Below, in pieces: positions 8,785-20,178 of a stretch of 64,000 nucleotides of DNA. The position numbers and the translations under genes are program-made. How positions within the stretch are numbered: the stretch's first letter is position 1; each line of letters opens with the position of its first letter. The stretch lies in contig KV419396.1 in the NCBI GenBank assembly GCA_001630475.1, positions 1,079,532 to 1,143,531 of the forward strand, written 5' to 3'. The notes under the pieces were generated by a model. It saw nothing but the letters and a program-made list of their open reading frames with translations, made no database searches and was not told the origin of the DNA. The stretch is from Sistotremastrum niveocremeum HHB9708 (Eukaryota > Basidiomycota > Agaricomycetes > Sistotremastrales > Sistotremastraceae).

Positions 8785-11390
8785 ATGCGCATACACTCCA
8801 GCCTCACCTCAGCCTCGACTTTCAGGGCTTGTCGCTCTCTCCACTCGCTCCGGCCCACCGACGCTCCTGCTCACAACAGTACGCGTCCGTCGTCGTCGCC
8901 GTTCCCGAAACTGACCTTTTCGTCGAATCCGCAGAACCGTACACCCCGCGCTCCCATACCTGTGGCTCGCTCAATGCTGCCAATGTCGGCAGCACCATCA
9001 CTCTGGCAGGCTGGCTCATGACCGGGCGGTGAGACATCCAATGCCCCATCAATCGTCGTCGTCGTGATTCTCATCTTCTCTGTCGGCCCGTTTTTCAAGA
9101 AAGATTTCGAAATCACTTGCCTTCTATACTCTCCGAGACGCCTCCGGAACAACCCAGCTTATTAGCACAAAAAAGGACCAACTCACTTTCTCAACGCTTG
9201 AGCGCACCCCTCTTGAATCAGTCCTCCTCGTCCAAGGCAACGTCGTTTCACGACCCTCTGATGCCCAGCGAACTGTAAGTTTTCGGCCATATCTCGCTTC
9301 ACGAGCTCACGTCTTTCCAAAGGAGCCAACAGGTGCTATCGAGGTCCAGGTGGAGTCTGTCACAGTTCTGAACACCGCCGATAACAATCTCCCATTTTTG
9401 CCTTCCGACACCCATAATCTCGTGCGTCGTGTATTCTTTCGGCCAACCCGCTTACTGAAAATGCTATCTAATTCAGCCTAACGAGGATCTGCGCCTTCAG
9501 CATCGTTATCTCGATCTCCGCAGAGACGCTCTGTCAACAAATATCCGAAAAAGAGGCCAGGTTGCTCATGTTACGCGTAGCTTTCTCCATGACCAAGGTC
9601 TTTCTTCGTCAATTCAAACTTTATTTGTTACTGAGCCATGTTGCAGGCTTTCTGGAGGTCGAGACCCCCATCCTGTTGAAATCGACCCCAGAAGGGGCTC
9701 GTGAATTCCTCGTTCCCTCACGCTTAACAGACAAAAACTCCTCTTCAACCGGCCCATCTTCGAATCTATATTATGCGTTGCCCCAATCGCCTCAGCAGCC
9801 GAAACAACTCCTCATCTGTTCCGGCGGGGTCGACAAGTACTATCAACTGGCACGTTGTTTCAGAGACGAGGACGGAAGAAAAGATAGGCAGCCCGAATTT
9901 ACGCAGATCGACATGGAAATGGCATTTGTTTCGTGGGGTCCGACCGAGGAAGCCAAATCTTGCGGATGGCGGATCGGTGGCTGCGAAGTTCGGAGTGTCG
10001 TAGAAAGCTTAGTCTCGAAGATATGGGGCGATGTCGCCGGTGTCGCTCTACCAGAGCACTTTCCGGTAATCACTTACGCCGAGGCCATGAATCGTGTAGG
10101 TGATGAGAATTTCGTTAATTATCCAGGAATTCTGATCCTTTGCAGTATGGAAGCGACAAACCTGATCTTCGGTTCGGACTTGAGGTTTGTAGCTTTCTCC
10201 GGATTGAATGTCCAATTAACTCGTAAACAGATCCAAAATATCACTGAAATTCTGGAATGTTCGGGGCATCCTCGGCGCCAAGATGACATTTTAGAGGCCT
10301 TGGTTGTCCGTAGATCAGAAACGTGGCTTGACGAAAGAGCTTTCGATCTCGTTCTCGAGACAAATGCTGTTGTAAGAATTATCTTACTTCAGAATCCTTT
10401 GCTCGGCTAAACTGTGTCATTTTAATTTAGCAGAAGCTACGTGTCACAAAGGACAATGCTTCCGACTGGCTTCTCGATAACGCCTCTGTATTTGGATTTG
10501 ATCCTGATACAGATCACAAGGCTCTCACACAGCTAAATTCCCATCTCCGCCTTCAAAGCGATGATGTGATCTATCTTTCTAGAAGAGCCAGAATACCGCG
10601 AGTATGTGAACAACGCCGAGATATTGGTCGTGACGCTGATCCTCATTCCTTGCAGGGTGGGTGGACTGAGTTAGGTCGGCTCCGTGCACAGATAGGGTCC
10701 TTCTCGGAATCCACCCGTGAGTTCTTCCCTGCTCCTACAGTCTAAACGTAACGACTTTCTCTCAGAATCCCTGCCCAGCCAAGACCGACCATATTTTCTC
10801 TGGGTCACAGAATTTCCTCTGTTCACGAAATCTGACGAGGACAAGGATTTTTTGGCACGCGGAAGATGGAGTAGCACTCATCATCCATTCACTGCTCCGA
10901 TGTGGGAAGACATGGAAGCCCTTGCAGAAGGAAGAGTCGAAGAGGTACGTCAATACTTCTACGGCGCTAGGCACAACTGACTGGAAGATAGGTTCGGGGT
11001 CAGCATTACGACCTCGTACTAAACGGGGTGGAGATAGGAGGAGGTTCTGTTCGTATACACGACCCCAAGATGCAAGAATACATCATGGCCGACGTACTGC
11101 AGCTGTCTAATTCTGAGCGCGAGTCTTTCGACCATTTGCTTCAGGCGCTGAGGAGCGGCGCACCGCCTCACGGAGGAATAGCTTTAGGTTTGTGAAAGCA
11201 ACTACATTTGTGGTGTATGGTGCCTGACGGCATTTTAGGGTTCGATCGATTGGTCGCGATCTTATGTAGTGCAGCATCCATTCGAGAGGTTATCGCCTTC
11301 CCCAAGTCGACGAGTGGATTCGACCCTCTTTTCAAAAGCCCATCTATAGTAAGCAACGCTGCATTACCGCCTGGACTGGCGAATAGATAG
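8785..11390 (+). CDS. MSD1: Mitochondrial aspartyl-tRNA synthetase
   Basis: Class II synthetase charging mitochondrial tRNA-Asp. Thirteen exons: 8785-8878, 8935-9028, 9100-9274, 9323-9421, 9477-9597, 9647-10095, 10146-10184, 10231-10371, 10431-10601, 10656-10716, 10766-10944, 10992-11187, 11239-11390; 656 residues, all phases consistent. The first 30 residues are rich in Arg, Ser and Ala with no acids, as in a mitochondrial presequence. RSHTCGSLN opens the OB-fold anticodon domain; FLEVETPIL is motif 1, [20 protein letters not shown] motif 2, and [13 protein letters not shown] motif 3. [13 protein letters not shown] is the bacterial/mitochondrial AspRS signature, which rules out cytosolic AspRS. 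It is head-to-head with the F-box gene, 105 bp apart. Confidence 0.96.
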
Positions 11391-11544
11391 AAGAGTGATT
11401 TCTTCGTTCTGGGGACCATTTGTCATGTTAGAACAATACATCCACACCCCTTATTCGCCAAAACCCGAACAATATAAGACCCAGGAGAAGCAAAATATGA
11501 ACGATAATATGGCCGAGAGAAGATTATATACAATAAAGTTCTGG

Positions 11545-13415
11545 CTACGTCCCTCCCTCGGAGAAAGACGATGGTCTGTCCGAGGGTGACGAAGGGCGAG
11601 GGTCGTAGAATGAATTCCGGGGCGTATCGAGCTCAGCACCAGGTATAGGAACTGGTTCGACCGGTTCTATGGATTCTATAGCGTTTCTGAATTTTGACTC
11701 CATAAGGAAATGATCGAGGGGGTACTAACCTTGTGCGTTCAATTCAGAAGAGGAAGGTGACGTCGACAGGTCGGGCGCTGGCTCTGATTCGTTGAGACCT
11801 CGATTTTCATCAATAGCCGACAGGACATTGCGGAGTTTCGACTCTGCCACTCTCTGCGGGGGTGATTTGGGCGGTGAACTCAGAGGCGACTCTGATGTTG
11901 TAGATAGAGAAGCCGGGAAAGAATGCCTCCGCTGCGAATAATCGGAAGATTGCACGTTCTGCCATTCAGCATATGTCGAAGTGTTGCTGGGAAGGAAGCC
12001 TCCCATGTCATTTACCCAGGACGGACGTGGGGCTGCAATTGATGTATCAGGTTCTGAAGTTCTTGGGGTGCTGGGCTGTGATGGATCTGTCATGATACCG
12101 AGAGGCTGCAATACACTGAATATTTGTCCTTCGGGCTTTGGTGGGCCATATGAGTCGAAAGGGTCCGGAATGGATGAAAGCATAGGTTCAAGAATCGGAT
12201 CCGTGCTGGGGAGATCGAGATTGAGTGAACGTGCAAAACATGGTTAGCACGCGAACCGCTTACGATTTCGAAGACAACCGATCGAACACTTCGAATGTTG
12301 ACTTCACAACCACGGCAACCTAATATCGGACCGGAATTTTAGACACATTATTAACTGTAAATGGAGGTACTCGTGCCTTGCCCTGTACAAAATCCCATGT
12401 TTCCTCCTCATGCTCCGCAATCTCCTGCACGTTGCAAGATTAGACAGGTTAATAAATTGATCACCGGACGCACTTGATAGTGTTCCACTTTCAACCGATC
12501 GATCTCGTCAACTTGAGACTGTAGAACCGCGAGGGCGGCTCGGAACGTCTCCATGTCTAAGAGATAAGCTCTGGGGTGATCTGGGAAGCTCGAGATAGGG
12601 CTCACTTCGTTCTCTTCTTCTCCCTATGTTCATATTCTCCGCTTCTGTTTGCCGGATGATGCGACTTCGCTCTCGCAGCGATTTCTCATAGGCGGCGGAT
12701 CGTTCCTGCAGACGTGATGAATGAAGGTTTATAGACAAGATGCCAGTCAAACTCACCACAATGACGTGTCGATAGTCGTTTAGGTGCTGAGCCAATGGTT
12801 TCTCAAATTTTCGATCGATAGAAGTACTCTGGAATGGATGTGAGTGTAAGAGATATGCAATCAGGCGATCGGACTCTGGACATACCAGAAGATGCAAGTG
12901 GTTCGCGAATAGGTGATGAAAGCCCGCAGCAACGCCCTGTCGGCTTGCTGTAGCAAAAGAGGCACCTTTGAGTCTATCAGAATAAGTTGAGAGTTGGATA
13001 GGAACGCGGCGACGATAGGAGCGACTGCGGACGCACCCAGAACAAGTTTCGATGGCGTCGGCGAAAGCAGCGGTAGAATTGGAAAGCGAAATTAATGCTG
13101 CGCGATAAGACGCGCTCGCTATCAACATAGACGTTAGGATTAGTCCGGCTTGAGGTATTTCTGCTGTGAGAGCTATAGCTAAACCAACCAGATAGCAGCT
13201 GGAAAGCGAACAGAACAGTCTGATAAGTATGCTGGACATATCTGTGAAAGATTCTAACGTACAGTTTCGTATGCTTGTACGCTCGCTCGCAGGTCAGCTC
13301 TCGTTATGACCTTGCCATCTAAATCGAGCATGCTCGCTCGCGTAGTTGCCTCGGACAGTGTCGGAGACGTAGGCCGGTTTATTTTGCTGAAAGAAGGAGG
13401 CCTGATGTTACTCAT
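11545..13415 (-). CDS. BAR-like coiled-coil protein, possibly IVY1-like
   Basis: Eleven exons (minus): 13263-13415, 13189-13198, 13037-13118, 12886-12973, 12757-12828, 12606-12705, 12474-12556, 12377-12424, 12264-12319, 11730-12205, 11545-11675; 432 residues. The central part (about residues 50-250) is helical, with YRAALISLSNSTAAFADAIE, a conserved HHLFANHLHLL and a charged coiled coil with RERSRIIRQTEAENMN, similar to the inverse-BAR protein Ivy1, which binds phospholipids, Ypt7 and Vps33 at the yeast vacuole. The C-terminus is low-complexity Ser/Pro. Exon 2 has only 10 nt, and intron 8 has a GC donor (AAG/gcacga at about 12376). The frame also seems to end at a TAG after residue 390, but a GTTAGT donor there leads to 43 more codons. 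Gene structure is well supported; the family name is tentative. Confidence 0.65.
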
Positions 13416-13926
13416 GTTTGCCACGTAAGAAAGAAAGTAAAATATAAGTTAGAAGGGTGGCGAAGATGGTGGTCGAAGAGCAATGGCGTAGGCCCGCGCT
13501 TCGGGTGACCCTGCGGAGTTCGCTCCGAAAGCAAGGCCCAGAAAGATTATTCGCCAGAATATTGATGGCTTCAGTGATTGGAATATTTCACTCATTATAA
13601 TCGGAGTAGTCAAGAAGAAAAAATGCTAAGCACTGAATACAAAGGACGTTCATGCGTGCGCTACATTTAGGATGAAATTCCTGCGCTAGGAACTTTACAT
13701 CAGGAGAGCGTAGTTTTCTACAGTCTTCGAGCAGTTTTGGGGGCCCACATATAGACCCAGAGTCTAGCACGCAAGGCGCAGATGAATGGCGAGGGGAGGG
13801 GGGCAATTCAATGATATAATTGCTGTCGAATAGGCGAATAACCAATCTGAAGTGTGGCATTAACAGGTTTGACACAATTCAGTCAGGGCAAAGTTAGAGA
13901 GAGCGGCTTACCTGATGATTGTCTGG
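13416..13926. other. Intergenic, no gene seen
   Basis: This is the promoter side of the IVY1-like gene and the 3-prime side of the bL19m gene. A 95-codon minus-strand frame at 13588-13875 has no recognisable motif and biased composition, so I do not call it. Nothing else is evident. Confidence 0.4.
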
Positions 13927-14469
13927 TTATCTTCGCTTTCCAACAGAAATAGCTGACATCTTCTCAGGTGAATCTCTGAGATAAAACAGCTTCGCTCTGC
14001 GCATTCTCTTCCCCTCGCCCTTCTTCCCGCTCGCCCTCTGAATGACTTTGATCTCCTTCAAATGAGGTGACCCAACGAACACCTGAAGTTCTGTTCCAAT
14101 CCTCTGCACGACATTCCGAAGAACGATCGAGCTATCCACGCCTCGCCGCCGTAAAGAAATTAGGACGCCAGTGAAGGTGCTTGGTGCGTGGTTCAAGACC
14201 ACGGAGACCACAGAACCAGGTAGTAATCGATCTGGATGGTTTCGCGAGAACAGTGTCTCTAGCCATTGCTTTTTCTCGGGCGGGACGAGTTCCTTGCGGA
14301 CATGCTCTATCAGGCCCCGACCGCGACGCAGAGCTCCGAGGTTTAGTGATTCTGGTAACGAGCTCTGAGATATGACGGCATCCTTTGCGAAAGGATACGC
14401 CGTTGGCTCGCTAAATCTGAGCGTTGTTGTCGAGAACGACCGTAGAGTTCGCCCAAATATCCGATTCAT
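13927..14469 (-). CDS. IMG1: Mitochondrial large-subunit ribosomal protein bL19m
   Basis: Single exon, 180 residues, predicted to be imported into mitochondria. After an Arg/Ser/Thr-rich presequence (MNRIFGRTLRSFSTTTLRFS), the mature part carries PGSVVSVVLN, FTGVLISLRRRGVDSSIVLR and KIxVIQR, the KOW-like beta-barrel of bacterial L19; yeast Img1 is its homologue and is needed for mtDNA integrity. The frame opens upstream at 14502, but the ATG at 14469 gives the best targeting signal. The C-terminal KMRRAKLFYLRD-like block is also typical of L19. No intron is needed within the coding region. Confidence 0.92.
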   Translation of the reverse strand: MNRIFGRTLRSFSTTTLRFSEPTAYPFAKDAVISQSSLPESLNLGALRRGRGLIEHVRKELVPPEKKQWLETLFSRNHPDRLLPGSVVSVVLNHAPSTFTGVLISLRRRGVDSSIVLRNVVQRIGTELQVFVGSPHLKEIKVIQRASGKKGEGKRMRRAKLFYLRDSPEKMSAISVGKRR

Positions 14470-14694
14470 GGTGGTATTGGTGTTTCGGAGTTGCCCGCAC
14501 ATTTCGACGGCGGCTTGGTGGAAGGCATATACGCTCTTTGTGAAAGATTAGATCGCTACTATTATTAATAATGCAGTGCGCAGAACACATGATGAAACCG
14601 TTGAGAGCAGTGAACCAATGAGCTATGAAGAATAGTCAAACGCAGAATTTATTCGAGTTCAATATACTATAAGGTGACAGAGCTAAAAAACCCG

Positions 14695-14928
14695 TCACCC
14701 ATACACACATATTGTTACTGGGTCGATATCATACCGTCCAAGGGTCACCTTTAGGATCGCGACAGAGGTGGGGTGGTATGGGGAAGTTAAAGTAGGGGAC
14801 CGTGAGTTGGGAGACAGGTTCGGGATGCGCAAGCAAGACAAGGGTTTTAAAGCAAAACTTACTACGACTTGTCTGCCAGCAGCGTTCCTCCGCTTGTCAG
14901 GTGGAAGCAAGTCAGCTAAACGGTCCAA
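14695..14928 (-). pseudogene. Orphan gene tail, truncated at the inverted repeat
   Basis: On the minus strand, an AG acceptor (about 14928) is followed by a short reading frame with DLLPPDKRRNAAGRQVV, a GTAAGT donor near 14863, and after an AG acceptor a second piece ending VTLGRYDIDPVTICVYG and a stop at 14695. This looks like the last two exons of a protein-coding gene. The upstream end runs straight into the right copy of the inverted repeat (from 14982) and the N gap, so the rest is missing or replaced. I do not recognise the family. It may be a genuine truncated gene or an effect of misassembly. Confidence 0.3.
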
Positions 14929-14981
14929 GCATCAGTAGAGGAAGGAAGATAAGAAGAAAGGGACTTATCGTAGAAGCAGGA

Positions 14982-15737
14982 CCTCCCATCGCATGACTTG
15001 CGCGAATGGGAGGAAACCTGGCTCTTGCATGGCCATGGCCGATTGAAGGAGCGGACGAAATGCGAACCCAAGATTNNNNNNNNNNNNNNNNNNNNNNNNN
15101 NNNNNNNNNNNNNNNNNNNNNNNNNNNNNNNNNNNNNNNNNNNNNNNNNNNNNNNNNNNNNNNNNNNNNNNNNNNNNNNNNNNNNNNNNNNNNNNNNNNN
15201 NNNNNNNNNNNNNNNNNNNNNNNNNNNNNNNNNNNNNNNNNNNNNNNNNNNNNNNNNNNNNNNNNNNNNNNNNNNNNNNNNNNNNNNNNNNNNNNNNNNN
15301 NNNNNNNNNNNNNNNNNNNNNNNNNNNNNNNNNNNNNNNNNNNNNNNNNNNNNNNNNNNNNNNNNNNNNNNNNNNNNNNNNNNNNNNNNNNNNNNNNNNN
15401 NNNNNNNNNNNNNNNNNNNNNNNNNNNNNNNNNNNNNNNNNNNNNNNNNNNNNNNNNNNNNNNNNNNNNNNNNNNNNNNNNNNNNNNNNNNNNNNNNNNN
15501 NNNNNNNNNNNNNNNNNNNNNNNNNAGAACACTGAGCTCACACCAGCCGACTTTACGGTCAAACTGGGTGGAAGATGGGGGGGTGAAGAAAGAGGTGTTC
15601 CGGTCGCCGTCAGTATGTTGTACCCAGATTGCAGCTCAGAACTCCGAATCAACTCAGCCAGTGCATTCAGACCCAGACAAGAGGACAACAGCAGGACCAG
15701 TGTCGTCCAGGCCAGACGTAGCGGTCGCTGCAACTTG
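14982..15737. repeat. Inverted repeat, right copy (contains N gap)
   Basis: Reverse complement of 1-755: 14982-15075 matches 662-755 and 15526-15737 matches 1-213, including a run of seven C/G. The two copies part company just after GGGAGGT; beyond this the next 15 bases are only about 60% alike. The distance between copies is about 14.2 kb. Such identity implies a very recent duplication, gene conversion, or an assembly error. Confidence 0.85.
15076..15525. other. Assembly gap (450 N)
   Basis: A run of exactly 450 N. The corresponding interval in the left repeat copy (214-661) is 448 bases, so the gap size fits the missing inside of the repeat. This suggests that the assembler knew the distance from reads or scaffolding but could not place the repeat sequence. 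Confidence 0.99.
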
Positions 15738-15762
15738 CATGGCAACTTGAGCAATGGAGAGC

Positions 15763-18030
15763 AAAAAAAACACACCCGCACACCGCAGAGCACCCCCACA
15801 AACAAAAACCCCCCCGCGCCCAAAAGGACCAAACCAAAAGAAAAAAAAAAAAACAACAAAAAAAAAAATACAACAAAAACACAAACAAAACACATACAGA
15901 AAAGAAAAAGAGATGCACAAAGAGAGAACAAAACACAAAAAGACAAAAAAAAATAAAACAAAAACAGAAAAGAGAACCAAAAGAGAGAAAAAAACCCCGA
16001 AAATAACCAAAACAAGAAAAAAACGCAACAACACAAAAAAACGGGAAACCCGAAACAACAAACGAAACAACAACAAACACATAACAACACACAAAGGCGG
16101 CGACAACACACACACAAACAAAAAGCTGAGAGAGAAACCCCATACAACAAAAAAAAACACACCCCCAGAAACCGAAAAAAAGACAGAGAGAAAACACAAC
16201 AAAAAAAAAAAGCTCACACACAACCCCCAAAAACCATACACCAAAAAAAAAAAGACACACACAGACACCCCCCCCCCCCAGACAAAACAAAACACACAAC
16301 AAAAACAAAACAAAAAACAGACATATGTACACGCTGAGAAGACACAAAACAAAAAAAGCGCACAAACAAAAAAAACAAGAAAAGAAAACCACAAAAAAAC
16401 ACACCGAGAAAAACCCCCCGAAAAAAAAACACACACAAAAAAAAAGAGAGCCCGACACAAAACAAAAAACAAAAAACGACAAAAACAAAAACCGACAGAA
16501 CACCAAAAACAAATAAGAGGACAAAAAACAAGACAAGACAAACAAACACCCCCACAGACCCCAGCAAAACGGAACACAAAAAAGGCAAAAGACAAAAACG
16601 ACACCAAAACGAAAAAAGACACCCAAAACACCCCCCCCAAAAGAAACAGACAAAACCCAAAAAAAAAAGACCCCACAAACAAAATACAAAAAAAAACAAC
16701 AAACACATCCCACACAGACACACCCCGCACACACAACACCACCAAAGGCAAAGCGCGACACAACACCCCCCCCGCACCACACAACACAACAAGACACCCC
16801 GGACCAAACACCAACCACACAAGAAAAACAACACCCACCTACAGCACAGCAACAAAACCACACGCCAGCACCCAAACACACAAAAGAGACAACAGCACCT
16901 CCCACACCCCCCACACACGCCACAACAACACAAAAAACCCCAAAAGCCAAAAAAAAAAAAAAAAAAAAGACGCAAACCAAAACCCCAAAAACAACACACC
17001 CCAAACCCCCCCACAACACAGAACGCAAACAAAAAAAGACGCCAAAAACCACACAAAGACACAAAAACCACCAACACAAAACAGCCGCGCGCGCGGGCAA
17101 AAGCCCAGAACACCCACAAAGACTGGAACAACAAACCCCAGACACGAAGCGAAACACCCACATCCACAAAAACACAAAAAGAACACAAAAACACCCCCAA
17201 CAGAGAGAAAAAAACACACACCCCTACCACAAAGAAAAAAAGAAAAAAACACAAAAAGCCGACCAAAAAAACACAGGACAAAAACAAAAACGAACCAACA
17301 CAAACAAATGCAAAACACTCACACACAAAACACATAAGAAAAACAAACCCGGGACGAGACAAAAATACAACAAAACAAACAAAAAAAAAGACGCCACACA
17401 GACACACACACCAGAGCCAGAACAAAAAGAACCCCCGCAAAAGAAAAAACACCCCCCCACGACCAACACAGACAAACCCAAAAAACACCAACATAAACAC
17501 ACCCACAAAAAAAACCCCACAACAGACCAAAAAAAAAAACACACAGAACAAAAAAAAGAACAAAACGACACACACCCAAAAAAAAAGAGACCCCAACAAC
17601 AGCCCAGACAAACAAACAGAGTAAAAAACACACCCCCGCAAAAAAAAACAAAAGACAAAAGCCAAACACACACCAAGAAACACAAAAAAAGACAAGACAT
17701 CCGAAAAAAGAGACAAAAAAAAAACAAAAAAAACACCAGAGACACAAAAAGCGCAAGAAAAAGACACACAAAAAACCACACAAACACGCGACCACACAAC
17801 AACGCAAAACGCCACAAAAAAAGCACACACACCCACACCGAGCCCCGAAAACACACCGCCCCCGACCCTCCACCCGCCTCGAGCTCAAAACACACCCAAA
17901 GAGGAGACGCAGAACCAAGAACCAAAAGCGGGACAAAAAAAACACAACGACACAAAAACAACGCTAACCAAACCCCAACATCCAACACACAATCACACCA
18001 AAAACACCCAGCCAGAGACCAAAGCGCTCC
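15763..18030. other. T-depleted, A/C-rich tract (2.25 kb), likely artefact
   Basis: On the plus strand this is made almost only of A and C with some G. By eye T is about 2% or less, whereas flanking DNA is close to balanced. It starts abruptly after GGAGAGC at 15762 and ends abruptly around 18030, where normal sequence resumes. There is no fixed tandem period. Because stop codons on the plus strand need T and those on the minus strand need A there, long open frames of 400-550 codons appear in many frames on both strands; they are compositional ghosts, not genes. It abuts the repeat copy that holds the N gap. Confidence 0.9.
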
Positions 18031-18081
18031 GACGACGTATTATTATATTTCTCCACTGTAATTGACACGAATATTTCATAC

Positions 18082-20069
18082 CTTGTATAACATTTTGATC
18101 AGGCACTGTGCCCGCAGTCGGAGGTTCGACGACCTCTTGGGCTGTTACTTTCTTCCGTGGCTTGGCTCGAGGACGCTTAGGCTTTGCGACTGCCTCTGCT
18201 GTGGGAGCTTGAGGAACGGGACTTTGTGCAGCGGGCTCGTCCGGAGACTTGTCGCTCTTCTTGGCTCTCGTCTTCCTTGGTGCTCTGGTTGTGGGTGCGG
18301 GATCCGGTGTAGCACTACCAGTGGCATCTGCATCTTCGACGCGAGTTGTATCTTCAGCAGCCTTCTTAGTAGCCCGCGGCTTTCTCTGTGCTTTGGGTTT
18401 TGGGGGAGGCTGATCCCCGACATCCGCAGGTTCAACGACTTGTTTTCCTTTCCTTGTCGTCTTAGAAATGGAACCCTCGGGCTGCTCCGAGCTCGCTTTG
18501 TCGACCAAAAGTTCGTATCTGGCCTTACACTGCGAGAGGGAGAATCAGAAAGGTCAACACAGACTTGGTCAGAACTTACACTGGCCCCAGTCCTCGTTCC
18601 TTCCAAGTGAACGCTCACAGCCTGCCAGCTGAATTCGTCGCCTTCAAGCTCTGCCGCCCTCCGCACTGCCTCAACTGCTTCACGCAGTGTCCAGTCTTCC
18701 TCTTGTGACCACGGTCCCCTTTTGAGGATTGGGTCAACAGCATTGTTCCATCGGTCACGGCATTGTACATTTGATCTTAAGCCGACAAAGCTGGATATCG
18801 ATTTCCAATCTCCAATGCCAAAGCGGTCGACCCCTTGACGGAGTAACTCATCTTCTTCGGGTGACCAAGCACCCCGAGAATGAATAGTCTCAAAACGCTG
18901 CATCCAACGTTCGGCACATTGTTGGATGGTCGTATTGTGTCCGACGGCGAGTGCAACTAATGAGATCGTCAATCACCGATAGGGAGTTCTCAGAATGTTA
19001 AGATACCTAGATACCAATTATTGTCTCCATATTTCTCGATGGCGGCCTTGAGCTTCATGTCCATCTCGTCCGTCCATTCATGTACTGCAGTGTTTAGGAG
19101 TTTGAAGGCCTTCTTGATACAGGCAATGGTCGTCCTGTGTGTCTGATAGGCGTTGAATATGATAGTGGCGGGTATAAAGCAGCCAAGCTCACACCGAGTT
19201 TCTCCGCTACATCTTCCCAATGGACATAGCCCGTTCCAAAACTTGCGACCAGGTTTTCGAGTGACTTTTCTTCTGCCTTGGTCCAGTTGCTCGTATTAAT
19301 CTGAGGGTGAAGATTGTTTTTCCATCTGAGTTGACAGAGAGCTGCCGAGCGCGTCAGACCAGATTCAGCAGACACCTAGCGAGCGATTAACAGGGTATTA
19401 GTGGCCGGGAACAATGGCTTACGCTTTTTGCCACCCGATTCCAATCTATGCCCTGAACATTGTTTCGCAGGAAATCCTGGGACGGTTCATCACCATCAGG
19501 GCCCGGGCCGGCTAGAACGTGCAGTCTTTTGTTTTCCCATTCAATATGTTTCTGAAGAGCCTCCCGTTCTTTGGTGGTAACTGGAGGGGGAGTTAGCTCT
19601 TGGCGAACGAGAATCATAGGGTCTCACATGGTCTTTGAGTGATCAGGTCTACATAACGAAGTCTCTTTTCTGCATCTTTGAGAAATGGGGATGTCTATGA
19701 ATGAATAAGAAGGGCCTCCGTCCCAAACTGCGACAAGCTCACCGAGTCGAGAAGCTGAGTGCGAGTCAAGACGCCGCTTGGCTTGCATGAGCCTGGAGTT
19801 TCTACAGACCATGTCTCTTCTTGCACTTCTCCTTGCGGCAGTTGGCTCTCGTCTATTTGTTCGACATCTTTCTGCGTTGATGAATGTCGCAATACGTTCA
19901 GGATAATGGCATAACATACCGTGAGCTCGTCTACTTCCTTAAGTTCAGATTCGAGTCGCGCCAGGCGGTTGTTGATAGACTGATAGAGGGATGAATTGAG
20001 CTGCATGGCCGTGTCAACAATGTCTGGGACATGTCCTGAGGATGGACCAGCACCCATAGGGCTTGCCAT
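18082..20069 (-). CDS. Multi-Myb/SANT repeat protein, SNAPC4-like
   Basis: Exons (minus): 19920-20069, 19743-19871, 19628-19694, 19423-19580, 19193-19375, 19007-19142, 18580-18956, 18082-18529, all in phase. Four or five Myb/SANT repeats are visible, each with spaced tryptophans: WKNNLHPQINTSNWTKAEEK, HEWTDEMDMKLKAAIEKYGD, RGAWSPEEDELLRQGVDRFG and RGPWSQEEDWTLREAVEAV. The long non-DNA-binding N-terminus plus about four repeats resembles SNAP190/SNAPC4, which drives snRNA gene promoters, though other Myb families are possible. The C-terminus is Lys/Pro/Ala-rich with RKTRAKK-type basic patches. The 3-prime end is lost: a donor at 18081 (GTATGA) is followed after 26 bases by an AG, too short for an intron, and then by the T-poor tract. 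The stop at 17993 is probably not the true one. Confidence 0.75.
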
Positions 20070-20178
20070 AGCGTCTAGAAAGCCGTCAAGTAGCCGAAAA
20101 GCCGAAGCCCGCAACCCGGCGTCCTTGACTTCTTGGAGTTAGGACAGGTTTCTATATCATCCGTCAACGACCGCAACC

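Noticed and set aside
8225-8858. Proline/arginine-rich frames antisense to the F-box gene
   Set aside because: They are shadows in other frames of the GC-rich F-box exon; they lack a conserved motif.
13588-13875. 95-codon minus-strand frame upstream of bL19m
   Set aside because: No recognisable domain and no supporting introns or conserved start.
14912-17988. Very long open frames (400-550 codons) on both strands in the T-poor tract
   Set aside because: They exist because stop codons cannot form without T on one strand and A on the other. Their translations are low-complexity Lys/Thr/Asn/Pro or Phe/Cys/Val/Gly with no motif.
15763-18030. Telomere or microsatellite array
   Set aside because: No repeating unit is kept and no TTAGGG-type hexamer is present.
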